From NCBI GenBank assembly GCA_905250115.1, contig CAJNOI010000003.1:1056523-1120522 (forward strand): a DNA stretch of 64,000 bases. The letters are read 5' to 3'. This stretch comes from Adineta steineri. Taxonomy: Eukaryota > Rotifera > Eurotatoria > Adinetida > Adinetidae. Shown here one piece after another: positions 50,656 to 62,897 of the stretch. The notes under the pieces were generated by a model. It did no database searches, had not been told where the DNA came from, and worked only from the letters and a program-made list of their open reading frames with translations. The translations under genes and the position numbers were made by a program. Within the stretch, counting starts at the first letter, position 1, and every line of letters starts with the position of its first letter.

Positions 50656-53600
50656 TGTTTACTATTTAAAAGAAAGCAAAGAATAATTATTTTACAAGAA
50701 ATTTTTATGGTTTTATATGGAGGGATGTTACATCCTTATTTATATGGTTTTCTATATATCGGTAAAATGTCAGATATAATTATCTTGTATTTACTAAAGA
50801 GATTTCACTTGTCAAGGATGTTTTAAAGAGAAAATCTATTTATTGAAATTATATACAAGACATTAAACAAAATTTTCTTGTTCTCCTTCAGGATTTATGT
50901 GCACTTAAATTTTCTTTCTAAGCGATAAAAAAGATTTATATAAATTTTCTCAGAAATCGTATGATTTGTCATATTTACAGGTGTATCCAAGGACGTAAGC
51001 TTACATCAACAAAGATAAGAAAATTTCATGACTCATGTATGTAAATAGATACCGAGGTGAATAAGTTAAAAAATTCATATTCAACTATCAATTGAAATTT
51101 TTTGAGTTTGAAACTAAATAATAATCAGATATTTTAACAGAATCATTTCTATTCTATCTAATTATAATAAAGTAAATAACTTTCCGAGTATTTGAACAGG
51201 TATAAATATCTAATTGAATTGAAAACTCATTCTTTATTTGATGAACAAATAAAAATGATGTACATTCTATGTGTAGTGAAAGTAAAAGGACTCTATGATT
51301 ACATACATATATATAAAATGTATGAAGAAAAAGACTACAATCTGCCTCTCTTTTTTTCCTATATTTAATTGTTGTCTATCTGTCTGGTGTATCAAACTAA
51401 CATTCCTGGCTTAACTCATTTTTTTTGTCGATTTTTCTCTTTATAATAAGTCTATGTGTGCGTGTCGTATTTATATTTTTTTCCGTCAAAAAAGAAAAAT
51501 GACAACAGAAGAGAGAAAGTAGGAAGAAGGAAGCATAAAATATTGAAGTCATGGTTTTTTCCTTGACAAGATTTTAATTACACGAAATAGAAAGAGCTCT
51601 TTATATCGTTTACTAATATTTGTTTGCTTTAGTCATAAAGCAATATATTCATTTATGTTAATACTATTCAAGCACATATTCATGGTCTATTTATTATTAA
51701 TATGTGGAATCGGTATTATAGTAAAAAATGAATCAAATAAAAATATAGAAGGATTTATACATACTTGATAAATCTTACTGTATTCGTTTGTCAATTCAAT
51801 TAACATAAGTTTTTACACAAATAATATATAATAACGAAAAATCATTGGTAATATTCTGTCGAATAGACACTGTCACCTATTCAATGACAACGGAATTAAT
51901 CATGCGAAACTAGAAAAAGAATAAATATATGAAAAATAAATGTCCTCGTAAAGTTACTGTTCTCTCATAACGTGCTCTTAGGTAGTCACATAGAGTGTAC
52001 CTGTTTGCGTAGGTAAGGATAAATTTATTTATGAATGGATGATTCAACTCATAGTCATCGTTCGAGTCAGTATTTAAGCGATTGCCAGGTTATCTCTTAT
52101 ATATAAGTATAATATCAACATTGATAAACATTTACGTTGGATACAAAAGGAATAGTGAAGGAGATATTTGATATGAGAGACGAAAAAAGTAAGCGAAACC
52201 ATTTATATTCATTCGACGAACTATTATTATTTGACATAAATTTGCAATTCTATCTATAATCAACCAATATTTAAAAACAAATACTAATAGAACTATTCGA
52301 TTTTATATTCTAAAACCAAACAATTTATTCAGGCAATAAAGCACACGAAGAAAAATTTCCATACAATTATATAATAATATAAAATCTTACATGATTTCTA
52401 ATGTGTAGACACACACATTATTTGAATACATTATGTATCTCTTCCGATAAAACAAAAACTATTCTTTTCGATGAATATGTATTTACACGTAAATCTGCAG
52501 TTACAAATAAATAAATCCACATGAATTAGAAATATAATATATCGATATAAAGATTATTTGATTCATAAATCATATGAATTCAGCTTAAAAGATTTAATCG
52601 ATAAGTTATTGATCTGTCATATTATTTATATCTGCTAATACATAAGATGATTTCAAACTTACTTTATTGAGAAAGAAGTTTGGGTTATTTCGTTATACTG
52701 TAATCAAATGAGATGAATATTTTCTTATCAACAAAAGATTACTGATAGTTGATATTCACACAAAGAAAAACATTACTCTCGAGTATTCTTTTTTTCTATG
52801 AATATAAATCGGAAATCTTTACCACGTTATGAATACAAAACTATATTCTATAAATAACTCATTCTATTGTTTAGATCAAATAAGAATATCTATTTCGAAA
52901 GTATGAAGTTAGAACATAATGATACTTATCACAAGCATCATCCGACTAAACATATTAGCAGAGATGCAGAATCTTCGTCGTGCGCCCCCGCGCGGGGAGG
53001 GAAATTTTTTTAAAATTGCATTTTTTGGGGAAATTTTTGAAGATTCTGAGGAATTTTTTGAAAAAATTTTCCCGGAGAGGGAAATTTTTCATTTTTGGGA
53101 AGATTTTGCACGTCTGCATATTTGTTTCTATAATCTTGTAAAATCTCTTGTCGGTATTTTCTAATGTTTTTCTTATAAATATAAATTTCAAGTAATCTTC
53201 TATTAACAATAAAAAAGAAAGAAATGAGTCTATTTGATCTAAATATAGCGGAATTATTTCGCCCTTTCTCTCCGGTAAAGTAGTATTGTTGAATTATATA
53301 GTTCCAATGTTACATAATAGTAAATATACATTAGCTTAATCGTAGTTTTTGAATACACAAATTTATCAAAGAACAAATTGATAAATATGACAGTCTATTG
53401 ACGTCATATAATGGATTTCAGTGAATGTGTCATAAAACATCTGGTGAGCACTTGTCACTATAATTCTCGTTATCAATGTGTCATAAATGACTGAAAGAAT
53501 ACAACAAAAAAACAATAAGACAGATTATAGCTGTTCGATTCTAATACTTACATAAACATATTAAAATCAAGAATAGTTCGTTACAAATTATATTTAATAG

Positions 53601-54432
53601 AAGAGTTTGCATTCGGTAAAGTTGATTAACAGATTTTTTTGAAACATATAATAACTAACAATATTCTATTACAAGATAAACTATCACATATCATTCGAAG
53701 TCGTTGCTAGTCTAATTCCACTGGATAATCTTTTATAATATTTTATTTCGAAGGGCAAGATAAAAAAAACACCATAAGATTTTAATCGAAATCGGATACT
53801 ACAGAGATTTTATTCTAATCTCAATACCTAGTTGTTTTTCTTTCGATTATAACAAATTACTTGTTATTTCGTTTGTATGCCATTTTGTAGATTTTTTGTT
53901 CTCTAACATCATAAACACATTGTCATGGCTAGTAAAAATAATCAATGATACTGAAACAAAAATACTTCTACAAGGTTTTTGTAAAAATGAAATGTATAAA
54001 CCAGATGATTTTATTATTTCAGTAAATAAATACTTCCTCTTAAGGTTACATGTATTTGATATTGTATTATGTAATAGACAAATCCTTTCATTTGAATAAT
54101 AACGCTGTTTGATGTATTAGAGAGAAATCATTGACTTCTTTGTCAATACTTTTTCTTTGTTGTCTGTTAAAGTTATAGACATATCCGACATTTTTGAGTT
54201 TACAAACGTAGCTTTTATCCTCAGCAAAAAAAATACATTTGAATAACATACTAAAAATAATATTTTCTCCGATTCAGAAAAACGGAACCCATAAATATAC
54301 AGAGTTAAAACGTATTGTTTTAGGCAAGTATTTTCCATGAATTTTAAAGCATTAACTAAAATTCTTTATGTGGATGAATAGTTATTGTTATAAATTAAAA
54401 AAAATCATTAATTAGTTATCCGAATGAATTAA
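50656..54432. other. intergenic
   Basis: AT-rich, no gene recognised apart from a small repeat-like element at 52965-53110. The open frame at 53896-54099 lacks family resemblance or splice partners. Confidence 0.5.
52965..53110. mobile_element. possible GC-ended MITE
   Basis: 146 bp that stand out in base composition. It starts TGCAGAATCTTC followed by a GC-rich block (GCGCCCCCGCGCGGGG) and ends GAAGATTTTGCA, an 11/12 inverted match to the start. The interior is made of GGGAAATTTTT-like motifs on both strands. No second copy is in this window, so the call is tentative. Confidence 0.4.
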
Positions 54433-55920
54433 TTATTCTAGATAAAAATGAAAAAATGTTTGTTCGTGATATTCTTCACCAGGACGAAGAATTGTACTTG
54501 GAAATTGAGGCTAAAAGAATTGATCTATGATTCATAAAGTATGAAATTTAATTTACTTGATTATTAACACTATCAGTATAGTTTTGTGTTTCTAAACAAA
54601 GACCGCTATATTTCTTATAAATAACTCCTTCGCGTCCATTCACATTATCAAGATAGGTTCCTGTATAAAATTGAAGAGCTTTTTGTGTTGATTCAATATT
54701 TATAGCTCGACCACTTTTCGAATGTACAAGTCTATTGTACAATAGATATAAAAACAATTTATCATTCAGAATTATTCCCTAACTTACTTGCCAAACGAAC
54801 GTTTTCCTTCTCCATCAACAATAAACATAACATTATAAGCATATGGTATCTCATGAATATGATCACCAACACAAGTTAATTTTCGAAAATCATTTGGAGT
54901 ATTTTCTACTGATGCTATCTGTCCTAAAATAAATATTCAATTCATAATATCATTATTAATAATAAAAAGACTTTTACCAGTAGGTATATGTTCTTCATCT
55001 AACGGAGTGAATTGATTTGCTGATATAATTAGTTGATGATCGAGTATTGTTTCATTCGTCTTCAAAGAAAGTAAATTTTCATCGATTCAAAAACAGTACA
55101 TTTTCTCATGATATTAATAATTTCTATTCTCCTAAAACTATCTCTTATTAATCATTGCAGTATTATTTTTTTATGAAATACAAATATATAATTTACATTT
55201 CCACTAAGATTGAAATAAGTATGATTCGTCATATTAATTGGTGTTGGTTTAGTTGTTTTGCCATAGAAATCCATAATTAAACGATGATCATTTGTCAATG
55301 TATATTTGACAGTCACATCGACTTCTCCGGGAAAACCATCTTCTCCTTTAAAATAATTAAAAGTGAAATTTTAAACTAAATTTAAATATGAAATAAATAC
55401 CATCTGGACTTTGATATTTAAAAATAACTGTGTCATCATTTTCTGTTGAACTGTTCCATATATGTTTATTAAAAACACCATGTAAATGATGTTTTGCATT
55501 ATCATTTTTTTCCAATTGATAATCAATACCATCTAATTGAAAATAACCATTTTTTATTCGATTTGTTACTCGTCCAACAGTACAACCAAAATAACATTTA
55601 TCCTCGATATAACCTAATAAAAGATTGAACAATGTGATTTCGGATTCAAATAAAAAGGAACAGGCTACCTTGTAAAGTATCGTAGCCAAGAGTAATTTCA
55701 GCTATATTATTTTGTTTATCTGGTTGTCGAATCGATTGAATAGTAGCACCATAATCAATTAGAGCAATTTCAAAACCATCCGATGTAGAAAGAGTATATC
55801 TATATAAGATTTATCTACTTATTTTTATGCATTTTATAGCAATGATTGTATTTACTTTATCGATTCATTATGATCTTTTGTTATACCAAATAAACTTTTT
55901 TTTAATGTTACTTGAGACAT
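54433..55920 (-). CDS. GALM: aldose 1-epimerase (galactose mutarotase)
   Basis: Model: complement(join(54433..54510, 54557..54731, 54788..54923, 54978..55059, 55197..55345, 55401..55613, 55669..55799, 55856..55920)), 342 aa, the same length as human GALM. The enzyme interconverts alpha- and beta-anomers of galactose and glucose, the first step of the Leloir pathway, in the cytosol. Family landmarks in order: IDYGATIQSI (about 36-45), the GCTVGRVTNRI segment (about 77-87), HHLHG with one active-site His, MTNHTYFNLSG with the catalytic acid His, and CLETQNYTDSVNNQ with the catalytic base Glu. No signal peptide. Seven introns of 46-137 nt. The start codon is 238 bp from that of the divergent CCAR1 gene. 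Confidence 0.96.
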
Positions 55921-56158
55921 TTTTATTAGGAAAACTGAGTTATCTTATGTAAACCGACTTATCAACGACTACTAACGTTCTCTATCGTACATTTTTAATG
56001 AGCCAATCATATGAGAAAAATGACGATTTATTTGTTTTGTTTATTTATTATGTCTTCTATTGTTCCACAGTAGAGATGATTGTAGTAATGGGAAATATTT
56101 TTATTTATGTTTTTAGATTCGATTTGAATTTGATATTTTAACCTTTTTGTAAGTTATT
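55921..56158. promoter_or_regulatory. divergent intergenic region GALM/CCAR1
   Basis: Only 238 bp separate the two start codons of head-to-head genes. The region must hold both 5' UTRs and probably a bidirectional promoter. No specific site is identified. Confidence 0.5.
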
Positions 56159-59100
56159 ATGGCATTCAAAGGAGCATGGCATCGTGGTGATGGTAGTGGT
56201 GGTGCTGGAGGTGCTTCAGGTGATCGACGTTATCCATCTTCAACAGATCCATTTACATCATTTGTTTTACCACCACAAGGTGCACCTGGAAATCAAATGG
56301 GTTTAGCACCAATGAATTATCAAACAAATCCTAATGCAATGTATTCAGTAATGAATACAGTAAGAATCATTAGAAACTTTCTATTGTATACACATATATA
56401 TTTTTTCTAGGGACCAGCAATGATAGCATCAACAAATTATTCATCAGCAAGTAAAAGTCTGCCATATACTGGTACTGTATCAAATATGTTTCGTGATTAT
56501 GGCGTTATTGATAACGAAATATCATTTAAATTAAAGTAAAGTTTTTTTTTTATGATTTATTTTAATAGAAAATGTTATTTTAGTACGGTATCTGGTCCGT
56601 TACCACGTGTCGGTGATCATGTTGTATGTCAAATGAAACCAGCTGAAGGTTTTGCTACTCAAACCCCGTATAAATATTATGGTTTTGATGTTCGAGTAGT
56701 TCAAACACCTGCTGATACAAGACGACCACGTAAAAAACAAAATTCTGTTTTCTTTTGATTAATATTTCCAACTCCTATTTTTCATTTAGAACGACCAACT
56801 GGTGGACCACAACAAATGTCACGTAATTCTGATACATTTATAAATCGTAATCAAAATCAAAATCGAAATCAATCATCAAATATGAAACGACCTTTACCAA
56901 CAAATAATAATAATAACAATAATAATAATAATAATAATATTGATCATCATCATCATCAATATACTAATAACAATCGTGATCGTCATGGTCCAATAAATAA
57001 TGGTTCAAATAATAATAATAATAATGATCGCCATCGTTCGGATTCAACAAGACGTAGTCATTCACGTACTAATAAAATGTTAACACCTAAACGTACTTCT
57101 CGTGCACCACCACCAAAATATACTTGTACATTACCAAAAGCATCACTAGATTGGTAAATATCTCTTTTTTTTCCGAAGAATAATAAGCTTATTCTTATAT
57201 TTTAGTTCTGAATTAAATGTAACTCAAATTCGTTCACGTTATTCACGTTTACATATACCATCGGATTTCTATCATGCATCATATACATGGCATCAATCTG
57301 TACCTATTGAACATCCAATGAAATTTATAACTCCATGTTCATTTCATATATTTAATAAAAATGTTCCACGTTTATTTACTGATAATGTTTCAATTCTTGA
57401 TCCACCAGATGCTGATTATACATGGAATGTTCGAGTATGTTTCTTCTCTTTATGTATTTTGCTTTTTAAAATAAAACGATTATTATCAGGTTATGTTAAT
57501 GTCATCACCCGATATTCAAACATTAATATCTCGATCATGTCTAATTAATCATGATAAAACTTCTTCAACAATCAATCCAGATGATTTAGAATATCCAACA
57601 AAATTAATCAAATTTCTTGTTGGTGTTCGTTATCAAAATGAATATTTTCCATTAGGTGGTTCATGGTCGGAATCACTTGATGGTTCAAATCCTGGAACTG
57701 ATCCACAAGTACTTATTCGTACAGCTATTCGTTGTGTTAATGCCCAAGCTGGTATTGATTTAAGCAAATGTATTCAATGGTACGTAGAATAGTTATATTA
57801 CATATTAATATACTTTATAAATAAATAAAAAAAAAATATTTTTTTATGTATCTTATTCCACGTTATTACCGATGAGGAATAATATATAATATGAAGAATA
57901 GTCTTTTTTAAATTTCTTTTTTTTCTATGTGGAATATTTCATTATTATTAATAATATCTATCATTGATTATGATCATCAAAATGTGTACCTCATCCTAGG
58001 TGCCGTTACCTGGAGGTGCGCTATCATCGTCCAGAAGAAATACACAAGGGCCGTTTGATTGAGAGTCGTGTTGAAAATATCATCGTTTTCCTGCCGGATA
58101 TTGCTGCTGCCTGCATGCCATCAAGCCTCGACTGGGAAGAAACAATATCAATGTACAAACAATCATGTGATGAAGAAATTGCTGAAGAACTCAATGAAGC
58201 CAATATACCCGTACATATATATTCGTTGATCTCTTTTCTTTTTCTTCTCTATTTCTTTCTTGCGTCCATTACAACAATTTCATTCCAAGATATCAAATTT
58301 CTATATCTGTCTTTCTTACCTTTTCCCTTTTTCAATTCATTTTATTTTTGAATAAAACTTTTTTTTTATCTATTATTTTAGGATGATAATATCGAAACAC
58401 GTGGTGCAACTCATCATTCAACTATTAATATTGAAAATCTTCGTGTATGTCTATTCTTTGATCTATTTTTTTATATATACTTTTCATTTATATGATGCAG
58501 GTCATTGATCTTAAAACGGAATTAAAAGTACGTGGACAACCAACCACTGGAATAAAAGCTGACTTGAAAAAACGTTTAGCTAAAATCATTCTACAAGAAA
58601 AAGTGAGGCTTGATGAGAAAATTTAATTTTCAAAAAAACTTGTTGTGTATGTTTAGATTGATGAAGAAAAAGTTGAAGAACCACCAACTGATACTACTAA
58701 CGTAGAACAACAATCTTCTACAGTTCCTGCTGAAACTGTTTCAACTACAACTAAACCCGATATTAAAGAACATACACAAGCTGATATTGATAAATTACGT
58801 AAAGATATCGAAACGAAATATCAACTTCCATCACATCGTTCAATACTTGTTCATCCAACAATAGCTAAAGGCGATAAATTCGATTGTCGTATCGTCTCTC
58901 TTCATTATCTTCTCAACTATGCAAATAAAGATACAATCAAAGAAAAATGTTTTGAAGTAAAACTCAAATAATTATTTCCAATAAATTCATTTTTTCTTCT
59001 TTAGTTATATCTTTTTTCGGAAGCTTTTTATGAAATGCTTATGCGCGATTATTCTTATCATATTTATCGATCTTTATACAGTTGTTTGGAAGTAACTGAT

Positions 59101-60465
59101 ACAAGTGTTGAACCTCAAGCAACTATTACTGAACCAAGTACTGAACAAGAAACAGCAAGTGAAAATAAAGAAGAACAAACTGAAGCAATGATTACAAGTA
59201 GTAATGATGATAATCTTCCCGGTCTTGATTTAAATACGGAAGAAAATGAAAAAAAACGAAAACGAACACCAAGTCAAGTAAATTGGAAAAAAAATTGATT
59301 TCCTTTTATTTTCGTTTTATTCCAGGATGATTCATCTTCACAAAATAAAAAATCTACACAAGAAGAAACAACTGAAAAAAGTTCAGATGATAATTCAAAA
59401 ACATCAACAACAGTTGTACAAACTCGTCAACGTACAATTCATCCAGAATTATTACTTGCATTTACATTTTTCGATCGAAATCGTTGTGGTTATCTAACTG
59501 AAAAAGATCTAGAAGAAATTCTTCTATTATCAGGTTTATCATTAACAAAAAATGAAGTAAATTTCATTAAAATCTAACAAAGAATAAGCATTAAAAATTC
59601 TTTTTTTACAGGCAAAAATGTTAGTTAGTCGTATAGCTCATAATGAAAAAGTTCAATATCATAAATTAACTGATAAAGCTCTACCAGCTGATGATAATGT
59701 TCATACAAATCCAATTGAAATAAATGAAACTGATATTGACACACTTGCACCAAAAGGTAGAATAATAATAATAATGAAAATTTCTATCAATAATTTTATG
59801 TTTATTTTAGGAAATTTACTTCTTTTACCACACAATATGTCTGTATTTGGTGTACGTTCATCGACAACAAATGATGGCAATCAATTAGTTACTTCAGTTG
59901 ATAATCAACGTGCAATGAAACAATTAGAAATGTCGAATAAAATTCAAACAGGACTTGAATTAAAAATTGATACATTGAAAAAAGAAATTAGTAAGTTACA
60001 TTTATTTAATCTCGCAAAACTTTATAACAAATTAAATTTAGATAAATTAACTGATGAATTACATTCAACACAGAAAAGTAATCGTTCCTATACTGATCAA
60101 TTATCTGATACAAAGAAACGTTTACGTGATACTCAACATGATCTTAAAGAACTTGAAGATAAATATAAACGTTATTCCGATGCACTTTATCGTGTTCGAA
60201 GTGAAACACGTACAACATTTGATCATGTAACACATATACTTGGTATTAAAGAAAAACAACCATCACAAACACGTAAATCTGAAGATGATCCAAAGAAAAA
60301 AACTACGAATGAATCAGAGAAATCAAAACAAACAGATAAACCGGTTGAACAAGAACAGACAGTTAAATCCGAAGGTAAACAAATCTTTATTGTTTTTCTA
60401 AAAAACAATTTTTTTCTTTCTTAGAAAATCCTCCATCAGAAACAATTGAAACTGAACAACAATAA
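56159..60465 (+). CDS. CCAR1: cell division cycle and apoptosis regulator 1 (CCAR1) homologue
   Basis: Model: join(56159..56359, 56411..56535, 56584..56729, 56790..57153, 57206..57434, 57490..57779, 58000..58210, 58382..58444, 58501..58602, 58657..58956, 59005..59277, 59326..59556, 59612..59756, 59811..59990, 60042..60374, 60425..60465), 1077 aa (human about 1150). Domains in order: Gly/Pro-rich N-terminus; S1-like domain (YTGTVSNMFRDYGVIDNEI, about 88-150); an Asn/Arg/Ser-rich disordered part; the CCAR/DBC1 inactive-Nudix region (FLVGVRYQNEYFPLGGSW, about 390-500); a SAP DNA/RNA-binding motif (VIDLKTELKVRGQPTTGIKA, about 544-575); an acidic region; a degenerate EF-hand (LLAFTFFDRNRCGYLTEKDL, about 815); and a C-terminal coiled coil (about 930-1010). 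CCAR1 is a nuclear coactivator linking Mediator, p53/nuclear receptors and splicing. The intron at 59991-60041 is 51 nt, in frame and without stops, so a 17-residue longer form is possible. Confidence 0.93.
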
Positions 60466-60847
60466 AAGAACGAAAGAAAAAAAACTTTAGATTAAATTCA
60501 TTTGTTATGTTAGGAATTGTATTGATATATAATTGTTTTTTTGTCTTGATTATAACTAATTCATTGATCTTTGTTTTGTGTAAACGTTCAAGTGTTTTAA
60601 TTTGAGAGAACGAATATATACATATATATATATATGTGTGTGTCTATTGTTATTGATTGATTGTGTTTATTCATCTGTCTTTTTTGTGAAATGTGTTATT
60701 TGTCTATGTTCACGAAGAAAAAAAAAGCAAACAAAACCAAAATTATTACTCATTTTCATTTGAAAATTTATTCTTCTTTCAAGCTTTAGACAAGAGAAAA
60801 AGAAAATTTTTGTTTTAATCATTAGATTCTATTGAAAAAAAGAAAAT
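60466..60847. other. short intergenic region CCAR1-TFAM
   Basis: 382 bp between same-strand genes, with the CCAR1 3' UTR and the TFAM-like 5' flank. It includes a TA microsatellite (about 60620-60640). No gene. Confidence 0.5.
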
Positions 60848-62897
60848 ATGTGGGCAGCAGGTGGAACAAATATGATTGCTCGTCTATCAGGTTCAACATT
60901 ATTTGGCAAGTAAGAAATTTGTCAAGATAATTTTGCCGAAAAATTATACAAAATATTATTTTCAGTCATAGTCTTCTATCTGTTTTAACAATTGATCAAC
61001 GATCGGTTTCAACAGCAGATAAAAAACCTTCGTCAGATAGTCATGAAGTGAATTTACATCTACTAGATAAAATGCGGAATTTACGTGCACCAACACCTTA
61101 TTCACTTTATATAAAAGAGAATTATCATGATATCAGTGCGAAATATCCAAGTAAAATAATATTGAATTTGAATACGAAATAAAATATTATTGAAAAATTT
61201 TTACAGATATTAAATTAGGTGAAATGAGTATAAAAATGGCTGAACATTGGAAAACTTTAACTGAAGAACAAAGACAAGTATGAATAGAATTTTGTAAAAA
61301 CCAATAATATTTTTTTCCAAGGTTTATTCGAAAAAATCTCAAGAACAAAAAGCACTATATGAAGATGAAAAAAAACATTTATCAGATACTGATTTAAAAA
61401 CAGTTCATGCAGAAGAAAAAATTAAAAAAATTGAACAACAAGTTAGAAAAGTATGTATGCATTTATAAGTTTATCTTTTCCTGAATTTGGATTTGTTAAC
61501 ACAATCGCTATAAAATTACACTAGGCGCGATGAGCATCGTACATCAGAGAATACTATAGTGCTTATGGCGACCTTGAATTCTCTATCATATATTGTAAGT
61601 AGAGATGTGCAAGACCAGGGCCGGAGCGGATCTCTAATTGTGAGGAAGAGGTTGTGGGCGGTTGTAAGTAGTGGCGTAACCAGAAATTTAACGATGATGG
61701 AGCTCAGTCCAGAACTGTCTAGTATTTTGGTTTTTTTGATTGACAAGTTCAGTAACTAAAAAACTCGGGTGATGGGGTTAAGCCCCATCTGGCCCCAGTG
61801 TGGTTACGCCACTAGGGTGCGGCTTCGGGATTGAGTATTTTCAAAATAGAGATTTCAGCTTAATTCTTGGGTTCTTTTGAAGATGTACGATGGATAGTCA
61901 ATAAAATTCTCTATTAGGCTATTGTACTTTCAGATCTCATTCAGAATATATGAAGAAGAAATACCTCCGGGATTAGAAAAATCCTGATTTTTCGGGTTTT
62001 TAAATTCTGTTGATATTTGTCCTGCAATACATGTTGAATGAGATCCGAAAATACAATAGTCTGATAGAGAATTTTATTCTCTATTTATTGTACATCTTCA
62101 GAAGAGTCCAAGAATTAAGCTGAAGCCTTTATTTTGAAACTACTCAATCCCGAAGAGCCCCGAAAAAATCCAAAAGCCGCACCCTATACGCCACTAGTTG
62201 TAAGTCCGAATTTCTATTCCAATACACTTCGATATTTTTATTTCAAATCGTATTTTGATAACAGAATTTTCAATATTATTAATGTATTTAATCTTTTTAG
62301 CTTATTAAACAAATACCAACGAAAAAACCACGTTCAGCTTATATTCATTATATATCATCGCTTGATCGTGCTGGTGTTGATTTAAAAGTATTGATTTTCT
62401 ATTTTTTGTTTTTTTGTTAATGAAACATTTATTTTTTATAGGATTTTATGAAAACTGCATCAGAAAAATGGGCAAAATTGTCTGACACAGATAGAAAGGT
62501 TAAATGTTCTTTTTTTTCCTTTTCTTATTACAAAATATATTTATGAATTTTAACAGAAATATGAAGATATTTATTTGAAAGAAAAACGAGAATATACTCA
62601 AGATTTACTTACTTGGGCTGCAACAAATTTAAAGGTATTAAGACGAATATTTCCACAATCTTTTTTATTAGCTTTCTTTAAAACAAAAGTTGTTCCTATT
62701 CATCGATTAGAAATTAACAAGATGATCTATTTCTATTTTAGCCTACAGTAGAAAAAACACAACGATCACCAGTAAAAAGAACTGGTTCACCGAGTAGCAA
62801 AAAATCAACTCCAAGAACAAGTGATGACGAAGCATCATCGTCTGACGATGAATCATCTTCAAAAACAAAGAAATCAACTCGTTCTAAAAGATCATAA
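60848..62897 (+). CDS. TFAM: two-HMG-box protein, TFAM-like (mitochondrial)
   Basis: Model: join(60848..60909, 60966..61150, 61207..61277, 61322..61450, 62301..62387, 62442..62498, 62557..62634, 62742..62897), 274 aa. The N-terminus (about 1-45) has Arg, Ser and Leu but almost no acidic residues, consistent with a mitochondrial presequence. HMG box A starts near residue 62 (APTPYSLYIKENYHDISAKY ... MAEHWKTLTEEQRQVY), a charged linker follows, and HMG box B starts near 158 (KPRSAYIHYISSLDR ... ASEKWAKLSDTDRKKYEDIY). This two-box layout is that of TFAM, which bends and packages mtDNA and starts its transcription. The C-terminal tail of about 50 residues is Ser/Asp/Glu then Lys/Arg-rich (DDEASSSDDESSSKTKK), unusual for TFAM and more like nuclear HMG proteins, so a nuclear HMGB-type role remains possible. 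Intron 4 is 850 nt because of inserted elements; the other introns are 44-107 nt. Confidence 0.8.
61669..61814. mobile_element. 146-bp MITE in TFAM intron 4
   Basis: A perfect 14-bp terminal inverted repeat, TAGTGGCGTAACCA at the left and TGGTTACGCCACTA at the right. An internal hairpin lies around GATGGGGTTAAGCCCCATC. Such AGTGGCGTA-type ends occur on animal DNA transposons, but I cannot name the superfamily. The next element starts immediately after it. Confidence 0.8.
61814..62185. mobile_element. foldback element with long inverted repeats, in TFAM intron 4
   Basis: About 370 bp that is almost entirely two arms of about 150 bp each in inverted orientation. The left arm begins AGGGTGCGGCTTCGGGATTG and the right arm ends AAAAGCCGCACCCT, with matching inner landmarks such as AGCTTAATTCTTGG and GAAGATGTAC on the left and their complements on the right. 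Arms are diverged by substitutions and small indels, so a hairpin could still form in the pre-mRNA. It is bounded by direct copies of TACGCCACTA (61805-61814 and 62187-62196). Confidence 0.8.

Noticed and set aside
53896..54099. 67-codon plus-strand frame
   Set aside because: Coding-like at first sight, but there is no ATG context, partner exon or recognisable family.
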